From an uncultured Bacilli bacterium (GTDB lineage Bacteria; Bacillota_I; Bacilli_A; RF39; UBA660): 12,878 nt of DNA. Location of the stretch: the NCBI GenBank assembly GCA_934177545.1, contig CAKPPI010000024.1:1-12878 (forward strand), read 5' to 3'. Under the pieces are notes generated by a model. The model ran no database searches and had not been told where the DNA came from. It was given only the letters and a program-made list of their open reading frames with translations. Shown piece by piece: positions 7,972-12,878 of the stretch; the stretch's first letter is position 1, and every line of letters starts with the position of its first letter. The position numbers and the translations under genes are program-made.

Positions 7972-8874
7972 ATGAAAGTACAAGTAGCTAAAGAAAATTT
8001 TATAAATTATTGTGAGTATGAAAAAGGACTATCTCCTAATACTTTAAAATCATATAATTATGAAATTAATCTATATCAAACTTATTTAGAGGATAAACTT
8101 AATATAATAGATATTGAAAAAGTATCTAAAAAGGATATAGAAAACTATTTAAAGTATTGTTATTCAAAAGATGAGGATAGTAAAACTATTTCGCATAAGA
8201 TAACTACTATTTATAATCTTCACAATTATTTATTAAGAGAAAAAGTTATTAAGGATAATGAAGCTGAATTTATTGATAGACCAAAACTAGCCAAACATCT
8301 TCCTTATACTTTAACAGTAAAGGAAATTGATAAATTGTTAGATATAGCATTGGTTACTGTATTTGACTATCGTGATAAAGCTATGTTAGAATTAATGTAT
8401 GGAACCGGTCTTAGAGTTTCAGAATTAGTTAGTCTAACAGTATATGATGTAGACTTTTATAATGCCTTTTTAAGAATTAAAGGAAAGGGTAGTAAAGAAA
8501 GAATTGTTCCAATTAATAATGCTTCTCTAAAGTATTTAAAACTATATTTAGATAGGAGAAGTCTATTACTAAAAAAGAAGACTAGTGATGAGTTATTTTT
8601 GAATGCTAGAGGTGAAGGTATATCAAGACAGGGTTTCTTTAAAAACTTAAAGAAAATACTTGCTAAAAAAGGAATGCCTGTTAATATTTCTCCACATAGT
8701 CTAAGACATTCATTTGCTACTCATCTAATTGAAAATGGGGCAGATCTTAGAAGCGTACAAACTATGCTTGGACATTCTGATATAACTACTACCAAGATTT
8801 ATACTCATATAAGTAATGAAAAAGTTACAAAGGATTATTTAATTAATCATCCAAGAGCTAAGAAAGAAGAGTGA
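7972..8874 (+). CDS. xerD: Tyrosine recombinase XerD
   Basis: Site-specific recombinase acting at the chromosomal dif site to resolve dimers before division, normally with XerC and guided by an FtsK/SpoIIIE translocase. The 300-aa protein has an N-terminal SAM-like core-binding domain (about 5-95) and a C-terminal catalytic domain (about 110-295) with a complete active site: R148 (GTGLRVSE), K172 (IKGKGSKE), H242 and R245 (HSLRHSFATH), H268 (LGHSD) and the nucleophile Y277 (KIYTHI). R148 and K172 fall at the same numbers as in E. coli XerD. Length is standard for Xer proteins. The direct link to deoB matches the xerD(ripX)-deoB(drm) order in Bacillus subtilis, which favours XerD over XerC or a phage integrase. 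There are no flanking att-like repeats. Confidence 0.92.
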   Translation: MKVQVAKENFINYCEYEKGLSPNTLKSYNYEINLYQTYLEDKLNIIDIEKVSKKDIENYLKYCYSKDEDSKTISHKITTIYNLHNYLLREKVIKDNEAEFIDRPKLAKHLPYTLTVKEIDKLLDIALVTVFDYRDKAMLELMYGTGLRVSELVSLTVYDVDFYNAFLRIKGKGSKERIVPINNASLKYLKLYLDRRSLLLKKKTSDELFLNARGEGISRQGFFKNLKKILAKKGMPVNISPHSLRHSFATHLIENGADLRSVQTMLGHSDITTTKIYTHISNEKVTKDYLINHPRAKKEE

Positions 8875-8879
8875 ATTTT

Positions 8880-10049
8880 ATGAAATTTAAACGAATATTT
8901 TTGATGGTTTTAGACTCATTAGGAGTAGGGGAGGCAAAAGACGCTAGCAACTATGGTGATAATGGTTGTAATACTCTAGGGAATATTAAGAACAATTATG
9001 ATTTATTTGTACCTAATCTAGCTAAAATTGGTTTTCTTGATACTTTAACAATGGAAGAGGATGACAAGACTGATGCTTATTATACTATTGCTCAACCTAA
9101 TAACATAGGAAAAGATAGTTTATCAGGTCATTATGAAATGATAGGAATAACATCAAATATACCGTTTAAAACTTTTAATGAAAATGGTTTCCCTATCGAA
9201 CTAATTGATGAAATTGAACGAGTTACTGGTCGACGTGTTATTGGTAATAAATGTAGTCATGATAATAATATAATTAACGAGTTAGGAGAAAGACAATTAA
9301 ATTATGGTTCTTTGATAGTATACACATCTGCTGATTCGGATTTACAAATAGCTGCTCATGAAGATATCATTTCTGCTGAACAATTATATGATTACTGTGA
9401 AAAAGTAAGAGAATTAACTATGAGAGAAGATTTTCTAGTAGCAAGAGTTATTGCAAGACCTTTTACTGGAAAAAATGGCAAATTCAAATTAAATAATGCT
9501 GGTAGAAAAGATTACTCTATTAATCCTCCTAAAAAAACTATTTTAGATGATTTAAATGAAAATGGTTATAATGTAATAGGAATAGGCAAAATTAATGATA
9601 TTTTTGCTGAACAAGGTATTAATAAAGCTTTAAAAGCTACAAATAATCAAGAAGCTTTAAATAAACTGTCAAGTATTATGGATAAGAACTTTACGGGCCT
9701 ATGTATGGTTAATTTAGCTGACTTTGATAATTTGTACGGTCATTTAAGAGATGTAGAAGGTTATGGTAAAGCATTAGAAGACTTAGATGTAGAAATGCCT
9801 TTATTACTTAATAGATTAGAGATGGATGATTTATTGATTATTACAGCAGACCATGGAAATGACCCTACTTTTAAAGGAAATGATCATACAAGAGAAAATG
9901 TTCCTATAATTATGTATTGTCGTAACTTTAAGACTCCTCATAGACTAGAACCACAAGAAACATTGGCTTGTATTGGAGCTACTATTGCAGATAATTTTGA
10001 TTTAGATACTCCAGAGATTGGATCAAGTTTAATGGAATTTTTGAATTAA
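8880..10049 (+). CDS. deoB: Phosphopentomutase
   Basis: Mn-dependent enzyme of the alkaline phosphatase superfamily, interconverting (deoxy)ribose 1- and 5-phosphate and so linking nucleoside salvage to the pentose phosphate pathway; cytoplasmic. The 389-aa protein retains the metal ligands: D12 (VLDSLG), D283 and H288 (ADFDNLYGH), D324 and H325 (TADHGND), and H336 (DHTRE). The phosphorylated residue, Thr85 in Bacillus cereus DeoB (KDTMTGHWE), aligns with Ser80 here (GKDSLSGHYE), an uncommon replacement. The cap domain lies at about 95-220. The ATG at 8880 is chosen over a GTG at 8871, which overlaps the xerD stop, because it has GAAGAG upstream and gives the usual N-terminus (KFKRIFLMVLDS). 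It is 5 nt past the xerD stop and likely translationally coupled; a purine nucleoside phosphorylase gene, often next, is missing. Confidence 0.95.
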   Translation: MKFKRIFLMVLDSLGVGEAKDASNYGDNGCNTLGNIKNNYDLFVPNLAKIGFLDTLTMEEDDKTDAYYTIAQPNNIGKDSLSGHYEMIGITSNIPFKTFNENGFPIELIDEIERVTGRRVIGNKCSHDNNIINELGERQLNYGSLIVYTSADSDLQIAAHEDIISAEQLYDYCEKVRELTMREDFLVARVIARPFTGKNGKFKLNNAGRKDYSINPPKKTILDDLNENGYNVIGIGKINDIFAEQGINKALKATNNQEALNKLSSIMDKNFTGLCMVNLADFDNLYGHLRDVEGYGKALEDLDVEMPLLLNRLEMDDLLIITADHGNDPTFKGNDHTRENVPIIMYCRNFKTPHRLEPQETLACIGATIADNFDLDTPEIGSSLMEFLN

Positions 10050-10084
10050 AAAACAACTGTTTTACAATGACAGTTATTTTTTTT
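10048..10084. terminator. Bidirectional terminator between deoB and the secreted-protein gene
   Basis: AACTGT (10055-10060) pairs with ACAGTT (10070-10075) around a 9-nt loop. One mismatch later, an A-tract (10048-10053) faces a T-tract (10077-10084). It ends plus-strand deoB transcripts with a run of eight U, and the A-tract supplies a U-run for the opposite direction. The minus-strand gene's stop codon (10074-10076) lies in the stem. Confidence 0.85.
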
Positions 10085-10847
10085 GTAATATTTTATCTTT
10101 TTCTTGATTAATATAAGTATTCATTATATCTTCTGCTTGACTAACGGTTATTGTTTCATCATCATATAGTTTGTTAATTGGTGTAAAGGTAAAAGTTCCT
10201 ATATCAGGCATATGATAAACTTTACCGTCTTTTATATCATATATGTCATCGCTTTCATATGTACGATTAGCATTATATCCTATATGATAAGTTTTTTCAT
10301 TCTTTAATTCATCATCAAATTCATAAATTCCTAACTCTGATTTATATGTTTTATCTTTATTTAGTGTCTTTGTTAATACATTAACATCATATTCATAGTT
10401 ATCTTCTAAATATTCATCAAGCTTTTCCCCATCTTCAGCCAAAAATTGATAAGTTTCATCGCTAAATGTATCGTTATCTATTATATCAGTTAATTTTATA
10501 ATAGCAAACCTAGTTAAATTAGATCCAATCTCATTAGAAAATTCTGTATTTTTTTTCATTTCATATGAATTAGAAAATTCAGCAATTACTTCATCAGTAT
10601 TAACATCAAAATAATATGCAACACCTAGGCTAAAAAAACTTTCAAATCTATAATAGACTAGGTGAGGGGTTCCATCAACATATATTATATTATAATCATC
10701 AGTATTATAATATTTTGTTTCAGTATTTTTACTTGATTTTGAATTAATATCTGCACCATTTGTATTTGAACATGGCACTAAAGATATTCCTGCAGCTAAC
10801 GATAATGCAATTGCTTTGGAACGTAAAATTTTTAGATTTTTAGTCAT
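10074..10847 (-). CDS. Secreted or lipid-anchored protein, unknown function
   Basis: The 257-aa protein starts with a basic segment (MTKNLKILRSK), a hydrophobic core (about 12-25) and LVPC (23-26), a typical export signal. The Cys-1 position is Pro, not the Gly or Ala of a good lipobox, so lipoprotein processing is doubtful; cleavage near residues 30-32 by signal peptidase I is the alternative. The mature part is acidic, hydrophilic and rich in Tyr, Asp, Asn and Glu. It has short segments that look like beta strands (YNIIYVDGTPHLVYYRF, 52-68; KVYHMPDIGTFTFTP, 209-223) and a helical end ending QKK. I recognise no domain. It has its own promoter, the ribosome binding site AAGGGAGAG, and a shared terminator, so it is probably monocistronic. 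The cell surface location is inference. Confidence 0.8.
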   Translation of the reverse strand: MTKNLKILRSKAIALSLAAGISLVPCSNTNGADINSKSSKNTETKYYNTDDYNIIYVDGTPHLVYYRFESFFSLGVAYYFDVNTDEVIAEFSNSYEMKKNTEFSNEIGSNLTRFAIIKLTDIIDNDTFSDETYQFLAEDGEKLDEYLEDNYEYDVNVLTKTLNKDKTYKSELGIYEFDDELKNEKTYHIGYNANRTYESDDIYDIKDGKVYHMPDIGTFTFTPINKLYDDETITVSQAEDIMNTYINQEKDKILQKK

Positions 10848-10875
10848 AGAATTACTCTCCCTTCATTAGTTACTT

Positions 10876-10904
10876 ATATTATCATTATTTAATTATTTTT
10901 TCAA
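10876..10904 (-). promoter_or_regulatory. Probable promoter of the secreted-protein gene
   Basis: On the minus strand, TTGAAA (10899-10904) and TAATAT (10876-10881) are 17 nt apart, and TGA directly before the -10 makes it an extended -10. The surrounding DNA is very AT-rich, so alternative hexamers exist, for example GATAAT at 10878-10883 with a 15-nt spacer. Confidence 0.55.
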
Positions 10905-10938
10905 TAAAAACTGATACGAAAAGGGTAGAGTAGTGATA

Positions 10939-10977
10939 AAAAAATAATGGCTAGTTAAATTCTAGTCATTATTTTTT
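10939..10977 (-). terminator. Strong hairpin terminator after the DUF1540-type gene
   Basis: Arms of 16 nt (10939-10954 and 10962-10977) pair perfectly except for one wobble, around the 7-nt loop TTAAATT. On the minus strand the hairpin starts one base after the mini-protein's stop codon and is followed by a run of seven U. It would also insulate the secreted-protein promoter downstream from read-through. Confidence 0.9.
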
Positions 10978-10978
10978 A

Positions 10979-11155
10979 TTATTTTTCTTTCTTAAAATTT
11001 GAACATACAGTTTCATCTTTATCCTTAACATCATCACATTCACAAGATGAGCCAACTTTTATTTCGTCTAAGTCACATTTACAATCTTCTTCATTATGAT
11101 ACTTACATGATTTAACATCACAATGAATAACTTGTTTCTTTTTATCTTTAAACAT
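10979..11155 (-). CDS. Cysteine-rich DUF1540-type mini-protein
   Basis: The 58-aa protein has seven cysteines (12, 17, 25, 27, 38, 40, 51). The pattern CDVKSCKYH (12-20), then CKC (25-27), EIKVG (31-35), CEC (38-40) and a final TVCSNF-like element (49-54) matches DUF1540, a small domain common in Firmicutes and thought to bind a metal such as zinc, sometimes in tandem copies. Function is not established. The gene starts at the ATG preceded by AAGGAGG with 5-nt spacing; a TTG at 11170 in frame would bury this ribosome binding site in the coding sequence and is rejected. It is a single-gene unit followed immediately by a terminator. I could not pick a convincing promoter in the AT-rich upstream DNA. 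Confidence 0.85.
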   Translation of the reverse strand: MFKDKKKQVIHCDVKSCKYHNEEDCKCDLDEIKVGSSCECDDVKDKDETVCSNFKKEK

Positions 11156-11160
11156 AATAT

Positions 11161-11167
11161 CCTCCTT
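11161..11167 (-). promoter_or_regulatory. Strong ribosome binding site of the DUF1540-type gene
   Basis: AAGGAGG on the minus strand, 5 nt before the ATG at 11155. It is one of the closest matches to the anti-16S consensus in the window and fixes the start of this short gene. Confidence 0.85.
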
Positions 11168-11201
11168 CAATATTAATTTGTACCCTTTTCTCCTATTTTA
11201 T

Positions 11202-11235
11202 TCCCCTACTTTCATTTTTATAAGAGATTAGGGGA
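11202..11235. repeat. Inverted repeat TCCCCTA-N20-TAGGGGA upstream of the mini-protein gene
   Basis: Two perfect 7-nt arms (11202-11208 and 11229-11235) flank a 20-nt AT-rich loop. They are the most G+C-rich bases in this neighbourhood. On a minus-strand leader it could fold upstream of the DUF1540-type gene, or it could be an operator. No good U-run follows, so a terminator role is weakly supported. The same 7-mers form the stem of the terminator at 11810-11827. Confidence 0.5.
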
Positions 11236-11809
11236 TAGAATTATGTATTATGTTGAATACAATATTACTTTTTATTATTAATAATATTAAATAAAAAATA
11301 TTCTATATAGTATTATAGGATAAGATAATATATATATTCGATAGGATTAATTTAATTATTATCTTAGTCAACAAATAAATAATATGTAAACAATATAATA
11401 TTATCATTTATAAGTTATAATTATATTAATAATGATATCAAATTAAAAAAAATATAAAATTAAATAATAAGCTAATGATTAATTTATTAAGCTATTATTA
11501 TGTTTTATCTTACTTCATATAATTGATATTATGTTAACTAGCGTATTTTCTATACAAATTATATGTAAATAACTAAGATTAATAATTTTACTTAATTCTA
11601 GTATTTAGTTTTAATCATAATATTAATTTATATTACTTATTATATTATATATTATAATGCTTTTGTTTTATATAATAATATCACTATTAAGACTTTATCG
11701 TTGATAACTAACTATTAATATAACCAAATAATCTACTTTCTTTACTAAAATAAATATACCACTCTTTGAAGAAACAGTATACTTTTTAAATTTTTTACCA
11801 AATATAAAA
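11236..11809. other. Gene-free, extremely AT-rich intergenic region
   Basis: No frame of useful length and no ribosome-binding-site plus start pair was found on either strand. By my count bases 11281-11760 hold 65 G or C in 480, about 13.5%, less than half the level of the neighbouring genes. It contains short AT palindromes (for example TATTATTAATAATA, 11273-11286), two copies of TATGTAAA (11383-11390 and 11562-11569) and one arm of a 20-bp repeat (11620-11639). No DnaA-box cluster (TTATNCACA), tRNA or recognisable RNA structure was seen. It could be a degraded gene, a curved or protein-bound DNA spacer, or a low-GC island; I cannot decide. Confidence 0.7.
11620..11639 (+). repeat. 20-bp direct repeat, copy 1
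   Basis: The 20 bases here are identical to 12670-12689 and in the same orientation, 1050 bp apart; flanks on both sides differ. This copy lies in the AT-rich desert. Low complexity makes a chance match possible but not likely at this length. Confidence 0.6.
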
Positions 11810-11827
11810 TAGGGGAGTCCTCCCCTA
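11810..11827 (-). terminator. Terminator of the HTH gene
   Basis: TAGGGGA (11810-11816) and TCCCCTA (11821-11827) pair perfectly around a 4-nt loop, 4 bases beyond the HTH gene's stop codon. On the minus strand it is followed by TTTTATATTT, a short but usable U-rich tail. Confidence 0.8.
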
Positions 11828-11831
11828 CTCT

Positions 11832-12599
11832 TTAAACTTTTCTAGATTGAATCTCTGCTATCTTTTCAAGAACTTCTTTAGCATTTTCTTCACTAATAGA
11901 GTTATATCCTAATTCCCTCAAAGCTTGTACCTTAGCAGCATTTAGCTCTTGTGTACGACTTAATTTTTCTTCATTTTTCTGTTCAATATCTTGAACGAAT
12001 CTTTTATGTACTTCTGCTATTTTACTTTTTGAAGAACCACCATTATGATAAAGAGTCATAGCAGAAAACAAAATACTTTCAAATATAAACTGCTTACTTT
12101 GATCAAAATCAAATTGTAATGGATTAGTAAATCCCATTGACTTTGACATATATGCTAAAATATAACGTAACTCTTCAGTAGTTTCCATTGACTGTAAATA
12201 ATGATATAAATACAAGAAAGTTGTTTGTGTTTTTTTAGTTTTATCTTCTTGCAATTTTTCTTTTAATATATTTATAATATCAGAAAGAATTTCTTGATCT
12301 TTTTTATTTAATCCTTTTAAGTCTGTCAAGATTTCTTTATTAGAGCTATCTCTAACCCCTTCATTTAGTCTAGTTTCTACTTTCATAATGTAGTCTCCTG
12401 TTATTACAAGAGAATTTATCTTTTCTTCACTATCTATATCTAATAAACTTAGTAATCTTAAAGCCTTTTCTTTAGGCCAATCATCAAGTGAAGATAAAGC
12501 TAAATAGTTGTATAACATTTGTCTTGATACTCCTAAATACTTAGCTAATCTCACCTTTGATATACCAAGTTCCAATAATAATTCATCTAACTTTTTCAT
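11832..12599 (-). CDS. DNA-binding protein with N-terminal helix-turn-helix and long helical C-terminus
   Basis: The 255-aa protein begins with a helix-turn-helix of the phage-repressor (XRE-like) type: GISKVRLAKYLGVSRQMLYNYL (12-33) reads as two helices with the turn at GVS, and WPKEKALRLLSLL (41-53) closes the domain. The rest is mostly helical and highly charged: about 75-125 (Lys/Glu-rich), 127-186 with hydrophobic patches (FLYLYHYLQSM, FIFESILFSAM), and 190-255 that could form a coiled coil. No protease, kinase, ATPase or ligand-binding motif is recognisable. A near-consensus promoter with an embedded palindrome, the ribosome binding site GGAGGG (12606-12611) with 6-nt spacing, and its own terminator mark it as an independent, probably self-regulated gene. 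I read it as a transcription regulator or chromosome-binding protein; targets beyond its own promoter are unknown. Confidence 0.88.
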   Translation of the reverse strand: MKKLDELLLELGISKVRLAKYLGVSRQMLYNYLALSSLDDWPKEKALRLLSLLDIDSEEKINSLVITGDYIMKVETRLNEGVRDSSNKEILTDLKGLNKKDQEILSDIINILKEKLQEDKTKKTQTTFLYLYHYLQSMETTEELRYILAYMSKSMGFTNPLQFDFDQSKQFIFESILFSAMTLYHNGGSSKSKIAEVHKRFVQDIEQKNEEKLSRTQELNAAKVQALRELGYNSISEENAKEVLEKIAEIQSRKV

Positions 12600-12617
12600 T
12601 GTCTACCCTCCATTATC

Positions 12618-12646
12618 ATTGTAACGAGGTTTACGTAAATAGTCAA
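12618..12646 (-). promoter_or_regulatory. Strong sigma-A promoter of the HTH gene
   Basis: TTGACT (12641-12646) and TACAAT (12618-12623), each 5 of 6 consensus, have the ideal 17-nt spacer on the minus strand. The predicted start near 12611 gives a leader of only about 12 nt that begins at the ribosome binding site. A perfect palindrome fills the spacer. Confidence 0.85.
12630..12639. promoter_or_regulatory. Putative operator palindrome TTTACGTAAA (site 1)
   Basis: A perfect 10-bp palindrome lies within the -35/-10 spacer of the HTH gene. Binding there would block RNA polymerase. The adjacent gene encodes a helix-turn-helix protein, so negative autoregulation is the simplest reading. Confidence 0.6.
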
Positions 12647-12669
12647 GAAATTTTTATGTAAAACTTGAC
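12642..12669. promoter_or_regulatory. Second operator-like site inside a GTCAAG/CTTGAC dyad
   Basis: TTTATGTAAA (12653-12662) differs from site 1 by one base and is 23 bp from it, about two helical turns. It lies between perfect 6-bp arms GTCAAG (12642-12647) and CTTGAC (12664-12669), the first of which includes the promoter's -35. It could be a second repressor site or a weak hairpin between the genes. Confidence 0.5.
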
Positions 12670-12689
12670 ATATTAATTTATATTACTTA
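12670..12689 (+). repeat. 20-bp direct repeat, copy 2
   Basis: Identical to 11620-11639. Here it covers the last codons, stop and immediate downstream bases of the partial minus-strand gene. Together the copies bracket the HTH gene with its promoter and terminator. Confidence 0.6.
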
Positions 12690-12878
12690 ACAGGTTTTCC
12701 ATCATTAAAATTATCTTATCAATTATTTCTTGTTTATTTTTATATCTTTCATTTTTAGTAACTGTAATTGTTTCATTATAGAACTTGTCATTGTCTTTAT
12801 CATAGATACTAATATAAACTAAATTATCACTACCAGTATCATTATTCTCATCTTTCTTATTAAGCTTACCAGTAATAC
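12673..12878 (-). CDS. 3' end of an unidentified gene (partial)
   Basis: On the minus strand one frame is open from the window edge for 67 codons to TAA at 12673-12675; the other two frames are closed within 60 bases. The visible C-terminus is hydrophilic and rich in Asn, Lys and Asp. It has a beta-like stretch LVYISIYDKDNDKFYNETIT (19-38) and a helical end (QEIIDKIILMMENLLSNIN, 49-67). I recognise no family. It lies 73 bp upstream of the HTH gene in the same direction without a clear terminator, so read-through into the HTH gene is possible although that gene has its own promoter. Confidence 0.7.
   Translation of the reverse strand, partial: ITGKLNKKDENNDTGSDNLVYISIYDKDNDKFYNETITVTKNERYKNKQEIIDKIILMMENLLSNIN

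Noticed and set aside
7972..8874. Phage or island integrase instead of XerD
   Set aside because: Length, active-site spacing and linkage to deoB fit the housekeeping XerD; no att repeats, tRNA or phage genes are near.
142..10049. Alternative code with TGA as Trp
   Set aside because: TGA terminates gmk, the ydcF-like gene and xerD at exact gene junctions, and conserved tryptophans use TGG.
11161..11200. GGGTA upstream of the mini-protein gene as a sigma-B-type -10
   Set aside because: There is no matching -35 (GTTT-like) at the right distance, and nothing else in the window suggests a general stress sigma factor.
11465..11502. Imperfect inverted repeat with AAGCT arms in the AT-rich desert as an RNA hairpin
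   Set aside because: The arms need bulges to pair, and similar structures arise easily in such low-complexity DNA.
11236..11809. Replication origin in the AT-rich desert
   Set aside because: No cluster of DnaA boxes and no dnaA/dnaN neighbours; AT-richness alone is not enough.
12665..12693. Plus-strand TTGACA at 12665-12670 as a divergent promoter
   Set aside because: No acceptable -10 lies 16-18 nt downstream, and no plus-strand gene follows; the hexamer is explained by the GTCAAG/CTTGAC dyad.

Overview
The window is AT-rich bacterial chromosome (genes roughly 30% G+C by eye) with a housekeeping gene set typical of low-GC Firmicutes (Bacilli). Trp is read from TGG (polA W870, pyk W65 and W410) and TGA ends gmk, the ydcF-like gene and xerD, so this is the standard bacterial code and not the TGA=Trp code of Mycoplasma. 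The xerD-deoB pair matches Bacillus, and polA-mutM resembles both Bacilli and Mollicutes. The best guess is a reduced, possibly uncultured gut Bacilli lineage close to the Mollicutes (RF39/Erysipelotrichales-like); the placement is inference.

Layout. (1) 1-5085, plus strand: the tail of an unidentified gene, then polA and mutM (DNA replication/repair, one transcription unit), then pyk with its own promoter. (2) 5115-7891, minus strand: a tightly packed four-gene operon, ydcF-like -> tmcAL -> gmk -> small two-helix membrane protein, with ATGA overlaps or a 1-nt gap. It faces pyk across a shared bidirectional terminator. (3) 7892-7971: a compact divergent promoter region in which the ydcF-operon promoter and the xerD promoter physically overlap. 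(4) 7972-10049, plus strand: xerD (chromosome dimer resolution) and deoB (phosphopentomutase). (5) 10074-12878, minus strand accessory-like stretch: a secreted protein of unknown function, a cysteine-rich DUF1540-type mini-protein, about 575 bp of gene-free DNA at about 13-14% G+C, a 255-aa N-terminal-HTH DNA-binding protein, and the 3' end of an unidentified gene.

How the genes fit together. The left 10 kb is core metabolism and genome maintenance: gap-filling polymerase, 8-oxoguanine repair, Xer recombination, GMP phosphorylation, pentose-phosphate isomerisation, the last step of glycolysis, and tRNA-Met wobble acetylation. The right 2.8 kb holds what is least explained. The HTH gene has a near-consensus promoter whose spacer contains a perfect TTTACGTAAA palindrome, with a second near-copy 23 bp away, which strongly suggests autoregulation. 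It abuts the extremely AT-rich desert, which shares a 20-bp exact repeat with the DNA just upstream of the HTH gene. No CRISPR array, rRNA, tRNA, transposase or recognisable defence system was seen.
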